Shown here in pieces: positions 1 to 7,040 of a stretch of DNA of 11,713 nucleotides. Made by a program: the position numbers and the translations under genes. The number at the start of each line of letters is the position of its first letter. Position 1 is the first letter of the stretch. The DNA comes from an uncultured Olsenella sp. GTDB lineage: Bacteria; Actinomycetota; Coriobacteriia; Coriobacteriales; Atopobiaceae. Under the pieces are notes generated by a model that had not been told where the DNA came from, did not search any database, and saw only the letters and a list, made by a program, of their open reading frames with translations. The stretch is taken from the NCBI GenBank assembly GCA_947253595.1, contig CAMXZR010000051.1:1-11713 (forward strand). The letters run 5' to 3'.

Positions 1-74
1 TCCGCGAGCGAACAGGTCCTCGAGAGGCGCTCGCCCACCTCCGCACAGGTGGGAAGGCTTGCTCTTCCTGCCAA
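1..74 (-). CDS. Possible 5' end of the gene downstream of fakA (recG?), partial
   Basis: A minus-strand frame is open from a TTG at 74-72, three bases past the fakA stop, to the window edge. It gives about 24 residues starting (M)AGRASLPTCAEVGERL. In Bacillus and relatives recG lies downstream of the asp23-fakA pair, so the context suggests the RecG N-terminus. The visible residues carry no diagnostic motif and the Shine-Dalgarno match is poor. The same bases form a 7-bp hairpin (34-40 with 47-53), so the stretch could instead be a noncoding spacer with the real start outside the window. Confidence 0.28.
   Translation of the reverse strand, partial: MAGRASLPTCAEVGERLSRTCSLA
34..53 (-). other. 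Hairpin just after fakA
   Basis: CCCACCT at 34-40 and AGGTGGG at 47-53 are perfect inverted repeats around a 6-nt loop, about 25 bases past the fakA stop. No T-run follows on either strand, so it is not a standard intrinsic terminator. It may be chance within a coding frame. Confidence 0.3.
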
Positions 75-77
75 GGC

Positions 78-1751
78 TTACTCGATCGAGAAGACCACCG
101 GATAGAGGGGCTGCTCGCCGCGATGCGCGTCGACCTCGAGGTCGGGCTGGGCCTCCTCGATGGCGGCGATCAGCTGCTCGAAGTCCCCGTCCGAGAGGTC
201 GGACCCGGCGAGGATGGTGAGGGTGTCCCCCTCCTCTTCCTCCTGCATGCGGGCGATGACGTCGAGGGTCACTTGCCGCACGTCGCGGCCCACGACCTCG
301 ATGGCGCCGCCCTCGATGCCCATGACGTCACCCGAGTGGATGGGGGTGCCGTCGGCTGCCGCGGAGTCGCGCACGGCCGTGGTCACCTCGCCGTCGCGGA
401 TGGCGCCGATTGCCTCGCCCATCTGCTCGACGTTGGTGGCGAGGTCCGCCTCGACGTCCGCTGCAAACATTGCCGCGAAGGCCTGGAGCACCGTCTTCGT
501 GGGGACCACGGCCGCCTCGACGTCCGCGCAGGCGCTGACGGCGGCCTCCGCCGCCATGCGGATGTTGCCGTTGTCGGGAAGCACGATGACGGAGCGGGCG
601 TTGCAGGCCTCGATGGCCTCCAGGATGTCTGCCGTGGAGGGGTTCATCGTCTGACCGCCGGACACGATCACGTCGACGCCCAGGGAGCGCAGGATGTCAG
701 CCTGCCCGGAGCCTGCGGCGACGGCGACGAAGCCGAGGTCCTTCTTGGGGGCGGCGTGACGGGGCGTGGCCTCCTTGTCCTCGCGGATGCCCTCGGTGCG
801 CTCCTGCGCCTCGAGGTCCATGTTGTGGACGAAGACGTTGAAGATCTGGCCGCGATGCAACATGTGGCGCAGAACGCGGTCGGGCCTGTTGGTGTGCACA
901 TGGATCTTGTAGTCGGGGTTGGTGCCCACGAGGAGCTCGCAGTCGCCCATGGAGCTCAGATACCTGAGGTTGGCCTCCTCGTCGAAGTCCGGGCCGTCCG
1001 CGTGGAAGAGGAACTCGGTGCAGTAGCGAAACTCGGAGCCCTCCCAATCGTCGTTTATCTCGATGTCGACGACGTTGGAGACCTGGGCCTTGGCGCTCGT
1101 GGGAGTGACACTGGTGTTGAAGTCCGAGACCTCACCTACCTTGCCCTCATAGGCGTTGACGAAGGCCTCTATGAAGGTCGCCAGGCCGAAGGCACCGGAG
1201 TCGACGACGCCGTTCTCCTTCAGGACGGGCAGGAGGTCCGGCGTGCGCGCGACGGACTCGTAGGCCTCGACGACGATGGCGTCGAGGGTCTCCTGCGGTG
1301 TGGCCTTGGCCCTCTCCATCTGGTCAGCCTTGGCCGAAACGTCCTTGAGAACGGTGAGGATGGTGCCTTCGACGGGCTTGCGAACGGCCTTGAAGGCCAC
1401 CTTCACCCCGTTGCGCAGGGCAAGGGCTATGTCTGCCGTGGTGGCCTGGGGACCCTTGGCGCTGGTGAGACCCTCGGCCACGCCGCGCAGGATCTGGCTG
1501 GTGATGACACCGGAGTTGCCACGCGCCCCCATGAGCGATCCGTGCGTGATCGCCTTGGCGATGTCCGTGACCGAGGCGTCTGCGGGGAGCGACTCGACCT
1601 CCTTCACCACCGTGCCCAGGGTAAGCGACATGTTGGTGCCCGTGTCGCCGTCGGGGACCGGGAAGACGTTGAGCTTGTTGATCTCGTCGGCCTTGTCGGC
1701 GACGACCTTTGCGGCGACGGGGAAGCAGCTGCGAATGGTGTTGGCAATCAT
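78..1751 (-). CDS. fakA: Fatty acid kinase ATP-binding subunit FakA (DhaL/DAK family, YloV-like)
   Basis: FakA binds ATP and, with a FakB carrier protein, phosphorylates fatty acids for entry into phospholipid synthesis (family knowledge). The protein is 557 aa, a normal length. The N-terminal DhaL kinase domain (about 1-200) carries VFPVPDGDTGTNM at 29-41, where D34 and D36 should bind Mg-ADP. It also has GARGNSGVITSQ at 75-86 and DSGAFGL at 184-190. The middle domain has C244 in FRYCTEF and H284/H286 in KIHVHTN, matching the Cys-His-His zinc site known in Staphylococcus FakA. The C-terminal part has the family motif GGQTMNPST near 365-373. The ATG at 1751 is the only standard start before the upstream in-frame stop, and a GAGG lies 11 nt upstream. 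It follows the Asp23-family gene after 42 nt, as in Firmicutes. No fakB is in view. Confidence 0.95.
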   Translation of the reverse strand: MIANTIRSCFPVAAKVVADKADEINKLNVFPVPDGDTGTNMSLTLGTVVKEVESLPADASVTDIAKAITHGSLMGARGNSGVITSQILRGVAEGLTSAKGPQATTADIALALRNGVKVAFKAVRKPVEGTILTVLKDVSAKADQMERAKATPQETLDAIVVEAYESVARTPDLLPVLKENGVVDSGAFGLATFIEAFVNAYEGKVGEVSDFNTSVTPTSAKAQVSNVVDIEINDDWEGSEFRYCTEFLFHADGPDFDEEANLRYLSSMGDCELLVGTNPDYKIHVHTNRPDRVLRHMLHRGQIFNVFVHNMDLEAQERTEGIREDKEATPRHAAPKKDLGFVAVAAGSGQADILRSLGVDVIVSGGQTMNPSTADILEAIEACNARSVIVLPDNGNIRMAAEAAVSACADVEAAVVPTKTVLQAFAAMFAADVEADLATNVEQMGEAIGAIRDGEVTTAVRDSAAADGTPIHSGDVMGIEGGAIEVVGRDVRQVTLDVIARMQEEEEGDTLTILAGSDLSDGDFEQLIAAIEEAQPDLEVDAHRGEQPLYPVVFSIE

Positions 1752-1793
1752 GATCTGGAGAACCTCGGTTCCTCTCGTATCGTGGGGTGGCGC

Positions 1794-2141
1794 CTAGCGG
1801 GCGGTGCGCATCCCCTCGACGTGGACGCGTACCTCGACGTTGTCAAGCTCTGCGATCTGCCTGAGGATGAATCTGACGGCGCTCACGAGGTTTTCTGACA
1901 CGGATGCCATGTTCACGCCCTGCTCCACGACTACGTGGAGGTCCACCTTGACGGTCTCCCCCTGCGCAGAGACGCCGATGCCCCTGCGCAGGCGATACGT
2001 GGGGAGGAGGTGCGCGGGACCCTCCTGCTCGTCGGTGACCGCCATGCCCACCACGCCGTAGCACTCGAGGGCGGCGTAGCCCGCAAGGTCGGCGATGCAG
2101 TCGTTGGACACCTTCAGGGTTCCGGGAACGACCATTGCCAT
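1794..2141 (-). CDS. Asp23/Gls24 family envelope-stress protein (YloU-like)
   Basis: This small 115-aa protein belongs to the Asp23/Gls24 family. Members are cytoplasmic and often membrane-associated, and are linked to cell-envelope homeostasis; no enzymatic activity is known. The typical pattern is visible: an N-terminal segment MVVPGTLKVSNDCIADLAGY, then ALECYGVVGMA, a strand region VKVDLHVVVEQGVNM (about 65-78) and a closing strand VEVRVHVEGM. I chose the ATG at 2141 because GAGAGGAG sits 5-6 nt upstream. A longer frame to 2180 adds 13 uncharacteristic residues and would overlap the leader. It pairs with fakA downstream, the conserved yloU-yloV arrangement, and is divergent from rpmB. There is no signal peptide or membrane segment. 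Confidence 0.92.
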   Translation of the reverse strand: MAMVVPGTLKVSNDCIADLAGYAALECYGVVGMAVTDEQEGPAHLLPTYRLRRGIGVSAQGETVKVDLHVVVEQGVNMASVSENLVSAVRFILRQIAELDNVEVRVHVEGMRTAR

Positions 2142-2495
2142 AGCTTCTCCTCTCGCTTGGTCGATGTTCGACCGGCGCATTCATCCATAGAAGTCTAGCA
2201 CGCGGGTCATCCGTCGCATGCGGACAACCCGCCCCGTCAGTCCCCGGGACACGCGCTCAGCCGCCGAAAGTCCACATGAACGCCATCACGACGCGTCCCA
2301 CGTCTGCTAGTATCTTGCGACGGTGACACGGGGCGGACTCCCCCGAAATGCTCTGCCGCCAAAGGTCTTGTGGTCTGGCTACAAAACGCACACAAGCTGT
2401 CGCGCTTTGTTCTTGCATGCCGCTGGTCCTGTGCTATATTTGGACAGCTTTTGGTAATTGCTGGCGCTTCGCGCCGCCCTACGGAGGTCGTAAAC
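2142..2495. promoter_or_regulatory. Divergent intergenic region between the asp23 gene and rpmB
   Basis: No convincing gene lies in these 354 bases. The region must hold promoters for both the asp23-fakA operon (minus) and rpmB (plus). On the minus strand, TGCTAGACT at 2200-2192 fits an extended -10 about 50 nt before the asp23 start, though no good -35 is seen. On the plus strand, the strong rpmB promoter at 2413-2440 is described separately. A further plus-strand extended -10 candidate, TGCTAGTAT, lies at 2305-2313 without a clear -35. ORFs crossing the region lack family resemblance. Confidence 0.6.
2413..2440 (+). promoter_or_regulatory. rpmB promoter
   Basis: The -35 box is TTGCAT (2413-2418) and the -10 box is TATATT (2435-2440), with a 16-nt spacer. 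The -10 is preceded by TGC, an extended -10. Transcription should start near 2447, giving a leader of about 50 nt with GGAGG at 2483-2487. The A/T-rich stretch stands out from the high-GC surroundings. Confidence 0.7.
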
Positions 2496-2696
2496 ATGTC
2501 GAAGGTATGTGATATCTGCGGTAAGCACGCCGTTGCTGGTCGCTCCATCAGCCACTCCCACCGCACCGTCGCCCGCAAGTTCAAGCCCAACATCCAGCGT
2601 GTCACCATCATCGTCGACGGACGTCCGCAGAAGAAGAACGTCTGCACCCGCTGCCTCAAGAAGGGCAACCTGGCCCGCTCCGTCGCCCAGGCGTAA
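2496..2696 (+). CDS. rpmB: 50S ribosomal protein L28 (bL28), zinc-binding form
   Basis: This 66-aa protein of the large ribosomal subunit has a standard length. It opens MSKVCDICGKHAVAGRSISH and contains the family stretch HRTVARKFKPNIQRV. Two CxxC pairs, C5/C8 and C50/C53, make it the cysteine-containing, probably zinc-binding (C+) paralogue type. The ATG at 2496 is preceded by GGAGG at 2483-2487 with good spacing; the longer frame from 2370 runs through the promoter and is not real. The gene is monocistronic, with its own promoter and terminator. It sits divergent from asp23-fakA, the same neighbourhood as in Bacillus, although on the opposite strand here. Confidence 0.97.
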   Translation: MSKVCDICGKHAVAGRSISHSHRTVARKFKPNIQRVTIIVDGRPQKKNVCTRCLKKGNLARSVAQA

Positions 2697-2726
2697 CGCG
2701 ACGCGCGACATACCCGCGATTTTTTC

Positions 2727-2752
2727 GGAGGCCCCTCGGGGCCTCCTTCTTT
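2727..2752 (+). terminator. Rho-independent terminator of rpmB
   Basis: A perfect 8-bp stem, GGAGGCCC (2727-2734) with GGGCCTCC (2739-2746), closes on a CTCG tetraloop. It is followed by TTCTTT. It starts 31 nt after the rpmB stop. On the minus strand the bases after the stem are A-rich, so it serves rpmB only and not the convergent fusion gene. Confidence 0.88.
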
Positions 2753-2816
2753 GTGCAGCAGGTCGGCGCGACCTCGCCTGCCATCCCGCAGAGCTCGCCT
2801 CCTGGCCTTCCAGCCC

Positions 2817-4160
2817 CTACGGGACGAGAAAGACGGCCAGGACCCCCGCGTGGCAGCTCACGCTGGCATCCGACGAGGTCACAACGTTGGACACCCCCTC
2901 ATCCCCGAGCAGGGGGAGCTCCCGGTGATCGAGCTCCCACCTGAGCCCCCGCTCGCTCAGAACGCAGCCGCCCGAGAGCGCGACGGCCGAGAGCGTGCGT
3001 CCCATCGCCCCCGCGCCCAGCTCCCACCTGGCGCTCCCCCCGGGAGAGAGGATGCGGCACTCGAGGTCGTCCTCTACGAGGCGGGGACACGCGTCTGACG
3101 CCGCAGCGAGCTGTCCGAGGACGGCCAGGGCATGGTCGCTGCGGCCCCCGGAGGCGCAGCAGACGGTGAGCCGGAGGGCCTCACCCCTGCGGGCTGCCTC
3201 GTTGCGCGCGCAGGCGATGGCGATGGCAAGGTCCGTCGAGTACTTCTGAGACGGGAAGGCAATCCTGGTGCGCGCCCCCTCCTCCGCCCAGGCGCGCGCA
3301 CTGGCGGACACCGAGTCGAAGTCGCCGCAGAAGGCATCGGGCAGCACGCCGGCGACAAGCAGCGCCTCGGCCCCCCTGTCCGCCGCCACGACGTAGTCGG
3401 CGGCACGGGCGAGCCGCGCCACGAGCCCCGGCGAGCTCGGCTCGGGAGAGCCGTCCACCACGAGCGCCCGCATCAGGCCCCGCGTGCGCTCGGGTGCCAC
3501 CGCAAGATCGCTGATCACGGCCAGCGACACGTCCACGTACCCATGCGAGAAGATGGTTGACTCGCGCTCGCAAAGCGCGCGGTCGCGGCCGTCCCCCTCG
3601 TTGTAGACGCAGACCGTGGGAAACCCCGCCCGACGCGCCGAGCGCAGGCCGAAGGGGGCATCCTCGAAGACCCAGGTCGCGGCGGGCTCCGAGCCCAGGC
3701 GGCGCGCGGCGGAGAGGTACACGTCGGGGTGGTCCTTGCCCCTGCCGCATTCCTCCGTGGAGCTGACGAACTCGAAGAGACCCGCCAGACCCTGGGCGTC
3801 GAGGGCGGCACTCACGAGGTCGGAGCTGGTCGAGCTCGCCACGGCAAGGGGAACTCCCGCCTCGTGGAGCTCGCGCAGGAGCTCTCGCGCACCCTCGATG
3901 GGACGGACGCGCCCCCGGTACGCGTCGAGGACCCTACCGCGAAGTTCGCGCAGGATTTCGTTGGGTTCCGCAGGCATGCCATAGCGTTCGTGGAACTGCT
4001 GGCACATCTGGTCCAGTGGGGCAGACTCGGTCTCTTCGTAGACGCGCTCGGGGTCTGCCACCCCACCGTCCTCGAGGAGCCCGAGGGTGACCTCGCGCCA
4101 CATGGGCATGGAGTCGAGGATCGTCCCGTCCAGGTCGAAGATGGCCCCGTCTATGCGCAT
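2817..4160 (-). CDS. HAD-family phosphatase fused to thiamine diphosphokinase
   Basis: This 447-aa protein has two recognisable enzymes in one frame. Residues 1 to about 215 are a HAD hydrolase of the beta-phosphoglucomutase-like type: FDLDGT (D9, D11), ASST at 108-111, K142 in GKDHPD, and VFEDAPFGLRSARRAG with E166/D167. Residues from about 230 to 447 are a ThiN-type thiamine diphosphokinase, which makes thiamine diphosphate from thiamine and ATP. This part shows ADRGAE (260-265), GDFDS (279-283), KYSTD (306-310), GGRSDH (338-343) and the C-terminal GLRWEL...GVSNVV. The ATG at 4160 has GGGAGGG about 9 nt upstream; a longer frame to 4379 lacks domain sequence. In Bacillus thiN also lies next to rpmB, but as a single-domain protein. 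The HAD part may dephosphorylate a thiamine-pathway compound or sugar phosphate, but its substrate cannot be read from sequence. Confidence 0.9.
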   Translation of the reverse strand: MRIDGAIFDLDGTILDSMPMWREVTLGLLEDGGVADPERVYEETESAPLDQMCQQFHERYGMPAEPNEILRELRGRVLDAYRGRVRPIEGARELLRELHEAGVPLAVASSTSSDLVSAALDAQGLAGLFEFVSSTEECGRGKDHPDVYLSAARRLGSEPAATWVFEDAPFGLRSARRAGFPTVCVYNEGDGRDRALCERESTIFSHGYVDVSLAVISDLAVAPERTRGLMRALVVDGSPEPSSPGLVARLARAADYVVAADRGAEALLVAGVLPDAFCGDFDSVSASARAWAEEGARTRIAFPSQKYSTDLAIAIACARNEAARRGEALRLTVCCASGGRSDHALAVLGQLAAASDACPRLVEDDLECRILSPGGSARWELGAGAMGRTLSAVALSGGCVLSERGLRWELDHRELPLLGDEGVSNVVTSSDASVSCHAGVLAVFLVP

Positions 4161-4227
4161 GGCTTCAGCCCTCCCAGGCTCTGGTTGCAGGATCCATGGT
4201 AGCAGGTGTCCGGGAGAAACCCCGGCG

Positions 4228-4246
4228 CAAGAGCCGTCCGCTCTTG
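4228..4246. repeat. Inverted repeat between divergent genes
   Basis: CAAGAGC (4228-4234) and GCTCTTG (4240-4246) form a perfect 7-bp inverted repeat with a 5-nt centre. It lies between the fusion gene (minus, starts 4160) and the FmdB-type gene (plus, starts 4310). A dyad here could be an operator for either gene or an RNA hairpin in the leader; nothing distinguishes the two. Confidence 0.45.
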
Positions 4247-4261
4247 GGTACAGTAGTTGGC

Positions 4262-4282
4262 GTGGCCGCGAGGCCGCTTTTT
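4262..4282 (+). promoter_or_regulatory. Terminator-like hairpin in the leader of the FmdB-type gene
   Basis: GTGGCC (4262-4267) pairs with GGCCGC (4272-4277) around a GCGA (GNRA) tetraloop, with one G-U pair. Five T residues follow at 4278-4282. It ends 16 nt before the GGAGG (4299-4303) of the downstream gene. It could be a short terminator or attenuator, or a 5' stabilising hairpin if transcription starts just upstream. The stem is short, so function is uncertain. Confidence 0.4.
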
Positions 4283-4309
4283 GTGCACGCACCCTTCCGG
4301 AGGATTTAC

Positions 4310-4495
4310 ATGGCTCGCTATGACTACAAGTGCCCCTCGTGCGGAACCCGCTTCGAGGTGGAGCATCCCATGAGCGCACGTCCCAGCGTCAGCTGCCCCA
4401 AGTGCGGCAGCAAGGCCCAGAGGGTCTTCTCCGCCTCGGAGATCGTGTTCTCGGGGTCGGGCTTCTACAACACCGACCAGAAGGGCAAGAAGTAG
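4310..4495 (+). CDS. FmdB family zinc-ribbon protein
   Basis: This 61-aa protein starts MARYDYKCPSCGTRFEVEHP. It has two CxxC pairs (C8/C11 and C29/C32) forming a zinc ribbon, then a C-terminal SGSGFYNTD near 48-56 that is typical of the FmdB putative regulatory family. Members have been proposed as regulators or small nucleic-acid or RNA-polymerase-associated proteins, but the role is not established. GGAGG at 4299-4303 supports the ATG at 4310; the longer frame from 4196 reads through noncoding sequence. It sits alone on the plus strand, convergent with rsmB and divergent from the fusion gene, so it interrupts an otherwise minus-strand cluster. It is rich in charged residues and has no membrane segment. 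Confidence 0.9.
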   Translation: MARYDYKCPSCGTRFEVEHPMSARPSVSCPKCGSKAQRVFSASEIVFSGSGFYNTDQKGKK

Positions 4496-4522
4496 CCCTC
4501 ACCCGCCCCCCGCGCGAAGGGC

Positions 4523-4549
4523 GTGGCGCATCTCCGTGGCGCATGCGCC
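4523..4549. repeat. Short direct repeat and palindrome between FmdB-type gene and rsmB
   Basis: GTGGCGCAT occurs at 4523-4531 and again at 4536-4544. The second copy runs into a perfect 12-bp palindrome GGCGCATGCGCC (4538-4549). It lies between two convergent genes. Its purpose is unknown and it may be chance in GC-rich sequence. Confidence 0.35.
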
Positions 4550-4581
4550 GGACGAGCATCGGAACCATCCCACACGAGCGA

Positions 4582-4619
4582 CGTGGGGCCCGCCGGGTGG
4601 ACAGCCGGTGGGCCCCACG
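4582..4619. terminator. Long hairpin between convergent FmdB-type gene and rsmB
   Basis: A 15-bp stem (4582-4596 with 4605-4619, one G-U pair on the plus strand) encloses an 8-nt loop. It begins 7 nt past the rsmB stop on the minus strand and 86 nt past the FmdB-type stop on the plus strand. Position and strength suggest a bidirectional terminator, but no T-run follows on either side. It may therefore act as a U-less terminator or as mRNA 3'-end protection. Confidence 0.55.
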
Positions 4620-4625
4620 GCATGC

Positions 4626-6107
4626 CTAGCCCTCCCGCCGGAGACGCGCCATGAAGTGGCCGTCGCAGAGCTGGGACCCGGGACCGTTCGCCCCCGAGCT
4701 CCGCAGGTAGCCCTCGGGGGTCAGCATCGAGCGTGCGAGGGAGAGCTGCCCGGGCAGGAGAGAACCCGTGACGGGAGCATCCAGGGGGTCGGCGAGGGAG
4801 AAACACCGGCCTGCCTCCGAGGCGAGGAAGGCCTCGACGACTCCCTCGTCCTCCTGCCTCAGCTCCGAGCAGGTCGAGTAGACCAACGTGCCGCCTCGCG
4901 CCACGCGCCGGGAGGCAGCCCCGAGGAGCTCGAGCTGGAGGCGCGGCAGCTCGCGTAGGGCCTGCCCCTCCGCGAGGGACCAGGCGACCTCGGGATGGCG
5001 GCGGAGGGTGCCGCTGCCCGAGCAGGGCGCATCCAGGAGGGCAAGCCGGAACTCTCCCCTGAGGTCACCCGGGAGGGATTCGTCCGGGCCCGCGAGTTCG
5101 CGGCCGTCCAGGACGTGACAGCTCGCTCTGCCGCCAACACCCACTGATACCAGGCGCCGGGCCGAGGAGGCACTCTTGTGCGGGTCGCTCTCGACGCTGG
5201 CCATCTGGAGGTCGATGCCAAGCGCATGGGCCGCCGACTGCATGAGCAGCGTCTTGGTGCCCCTGCCCTGGCCGACCTCGAGGAGCCTGCCCCCATTGGG
5301 GCAGGAGAGCCAGGCGATGACCTGAGCGGCGAGGTCCGAGGGAATGACCCTGGCCGACTGCACCAGCCCCGAGCTCGCGAGTGCCGCAGGATGGACGAGC
5401 CTGAAGGCACCCGGCCATGGGAGCGCCTCGGGCACGAGGCCCGCTTCCTCGAGGAGCTGGCGAGAGGGGCCCTCGTCCAGGCCGAGGAGGTTGGCCGCGA
5501 CGCTGGGCGTCGAGGGCTCGAGGGAGCCAAGCGCGAGGGCTGCGGCCCTTGCTGGGCCGAGGGAGCGCGCGAGCTCCCGGACGAGCCATGCGGGCAGGCA
5601 GCCGGCGAGGGAGAGGTCGGCCACGAGGGGGCCTGCGGGACCGAGGTGATCCGGCACCTCCTCCGTCGCAGTCGACGCGAGCATGCGGAGGCGCGAGCGT
5701 GCGGAGGCGAGACGGGGCGGCTCGTCCTGTGCGACGCGACGCAGGACCGCGTTGGCGAGACCCGCCGCACGCGGGGCCACCTCGCGGGCGAGTTCCACCC
5801 CCTGGCTCACGCCCACCTGGGCGGGGGTGGAGAGGAAGAGGAGCTCGAAGGCCGCGATCCTGAGCGCGTCGCGCAGCCGTGGCTCGAGCTTGGAGCCGCG
5901 GCTCAGATGCGCCTCAACAATCGAGTCCAGGCCACCCGAGCAGCGGGTGACGCCCAGCACCAGGCGCGTCGCGAACGAGCGGTCGCGAGGGAGGAGGGCA
6001 GCGAGGACGTCTGAGCCCCGCATGAGGTCACGCGCACGCGCGCCACGGCGGCGGCAGTCGCCAAGGATGCGAAGCGCCGCCCTCCTGGCGGGGGTTGTCC
6101 TCGCCAT
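4626..6107 (-). CDS. rsmB: 16S rRNA (cytosine-967-C5)-methyltransferase RsmB
   Basis: RsmB uses SAM to methylate C967 of 16S rRNA (E. coli numbering). The 493-aa protein is somewhat longer than the usual 430-450. The N-terminal 150 or so residues are the NusB-like RNA-binding domain (ARRAALRIL...FATRLVLGVTR...LANAVLRRV). The methyltransferase part has a motif I variant LLEVGQGRGTKTLL (275-288) in place of the common CAAPGGKT. It also has DAPCSGSGTLRRHP (359-372, C362) and YSTCS (410-414), where C413 should be the catalytic nucleophile. The ATG at 6107 lies 2 nt after the fmt stop, so the two are translationally linked; GGGAG lies about 14 nt upstream. The fmt-rsmB order matches many bacteria. 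Closest alternatives are other RsmB/Nop2 m5C methyltransferases such as RsmF, but NusB fusion and context favour RsmB. Confidence 0.94.
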   Translation of the reverse strand: MARTTPARRAALRILGDCRRRGARARDLMRGSDVLAALLPRDRSFATRLVLGVTRCSGGLDSIVEAHLSRGSKLEPRLRDALRIAAFELLFLSTPAQVGVSQGVELAREVAPRAAGLANAVLRRVAQDEPPRLASARSRLRMLASTATEEVPDHLGPAGPLVADLSLAGCLPAWLVRELARSLGPARAAALALGSLEPSTPSVAANLLGLDEGPSRQLLEEAGLVPEALPWPGAFRLVHPAALASSGLVQSARVIPSDLAAQVIAWLSCPNGGRLLEVGQGRGTKTLLMQSAAHALGIDLQMASVESDPHKSASSARRLVSVGVGGRASCHVLDGRELAGPDESLPGDLRGEFRLALLDAPCSGSGTLRRHPEVAWSLAEGQALRELPRLQLELLGAASRRVARGGTLVYSTCSELRQEDEGVVEAFLASEAGRCFSLADPLDAPVTGSLLPGQLSLARSMLTPEGYLRSSGANGPGSQLCDGHFMARLRREG

Positions 6108-6109
6108 GT

Positions 6110-7024
6110 CTAGGCGCGCTCCCAGCCGAGATCCCTCTTCTGGAGTCCCGCCGCCCAGGCGGAGGCGTCCATCTCCCTCTTGCCGTCTGGCTTGACCCTG
6201 AGGGCCTCGACCGACCCGTCGGCACAACCCAGGAAGACGCGTCCTCCCCGGACGAGCACGCCACCTCGCGGAACCGCAACGTCGGATACGCGCGCGTCGA
6301 GCACGCGCACCCCCTTGCCCGCGAGCCTCAGGCGGGCGGGTGCCGCGTCGAGCGACGCCTGGATGCGCCTGCGGTTGGCGAGTGCGCCGTCGGCGGGGTC
6401 GAGGAGCATCTCCGACTTGTCGATCTTGCGCGCATAGCTCGCCTGGGACTCGTCCTGGTCGGCCCAGCGGACGGAACCGTCCTCCATCTGGGCGAGGGCG
6501 AGGAGCAGCTCGTCAGCCCCCAGCTCCGCGAGCTCAGACATGACCTCGGAGCAGGTCTTCTCCCCCACCTCGACAAAGGCCTGACGACAGTAGGCACCGG
6601 CGTCGAGCTCGTGGACGACGCGCATGATGGAAATCCCCGCGCGCTCGTCCCCCTCGAGGACCGCCCTCTGGATGGGAGCGGCCCCGCGCCAACGGGGCAG
6701 GAGCGAGCCGTGCACGTTCACGCAGCCCAGACGCGCGAGCGAGAGGAGCTCGTCCGGCAGGATGCACCCGAATGCCGCAACGGCGACGGCGTCCAGGTCG
6801 AACCCGCGCAGACGTTCCAGGAGCTCGGGCGTGACGCGCCTCTCCTCGGCCACCTCGAGCCCGAGGGCGAGCGCCTCGGCCTTGACCGCGGAGGGTACGA
6901 GCGCCCTGCCGCGGCCGCGCACTGCGTCGGGGCGGGTCACCACGAGCGCGACCTCGTGGGTGTCGGCGAGCTTCCTCAGGGAGGGCACGGCGAAGTCGGG
7001 CGTGCCCATGAAGGCTATGCGCAT
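6110..7024 (-). CDS. fmt: Methionyl-tRNA formyltransferase
   Basis: Fmt transfers a formyl group from 10-formyl-tetrahydrofolate to Met-tRNA(fMet) for translation initiation. The 304-aa protein is of normal length. It begins MRIAFMGTPDFAVPSL and has the catalytic stretch NVHGSLLPRWRGAAPIQRA (N103, H105) and LDAG with D141, the expected Asn-His-Asp triad. The C-terminal tRNA-binding domain has YARKIDKSE (197-205). The ATG at 7024 has AGGA 7 nt upstream; the frame extends 8 residues further but overlaps the def stop codon. It lies 16 nt after def and 2 nt before rsmB, so the three genes probably share a transcript. Confidence 0.97.
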   Translation of the reverse strand: MRIAFMGTPDFAVPSLRKLADTHEVALVVTRPDAVRGRGRALVPSAVKAEALALGLEVAEERRVTPELLERLRGFDLDAVAVAAFGCILPDELLSLARLGCVNVHGSLLPRWRGAAPIQRAVLEGDERAGISIMRVVHELDAGAYCRQAFVEVGEKTCSEVMSELAELGADELLLALAQMEDGSVRWADQDESQASYARKIDKSEMLLDPADGALANRRRIQASLDAAPARLRLAGKGVRVLDARVSDVAVPRGGVLVRGGRVFLGCADGSVEALRVKPDGKREMDASAWAAGLQKRDLGWERA

Positions 7025-7040
7025 CCGTCTTTCCTTCCGG

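Noticed and set aside
123..1898. 591-aa plus-strand frame opposite fakA
   Set aside because: It is the antisense shadow of fakA and the Asp23-family gene, caused by high GC; it is rich in G, V, L, H and D and has no family motif.
2237..2711. Minus-strand frames of 110-143 aa across rpmB
   Set aside because: They are antisense to rpmB and its promoter and have no independent support.
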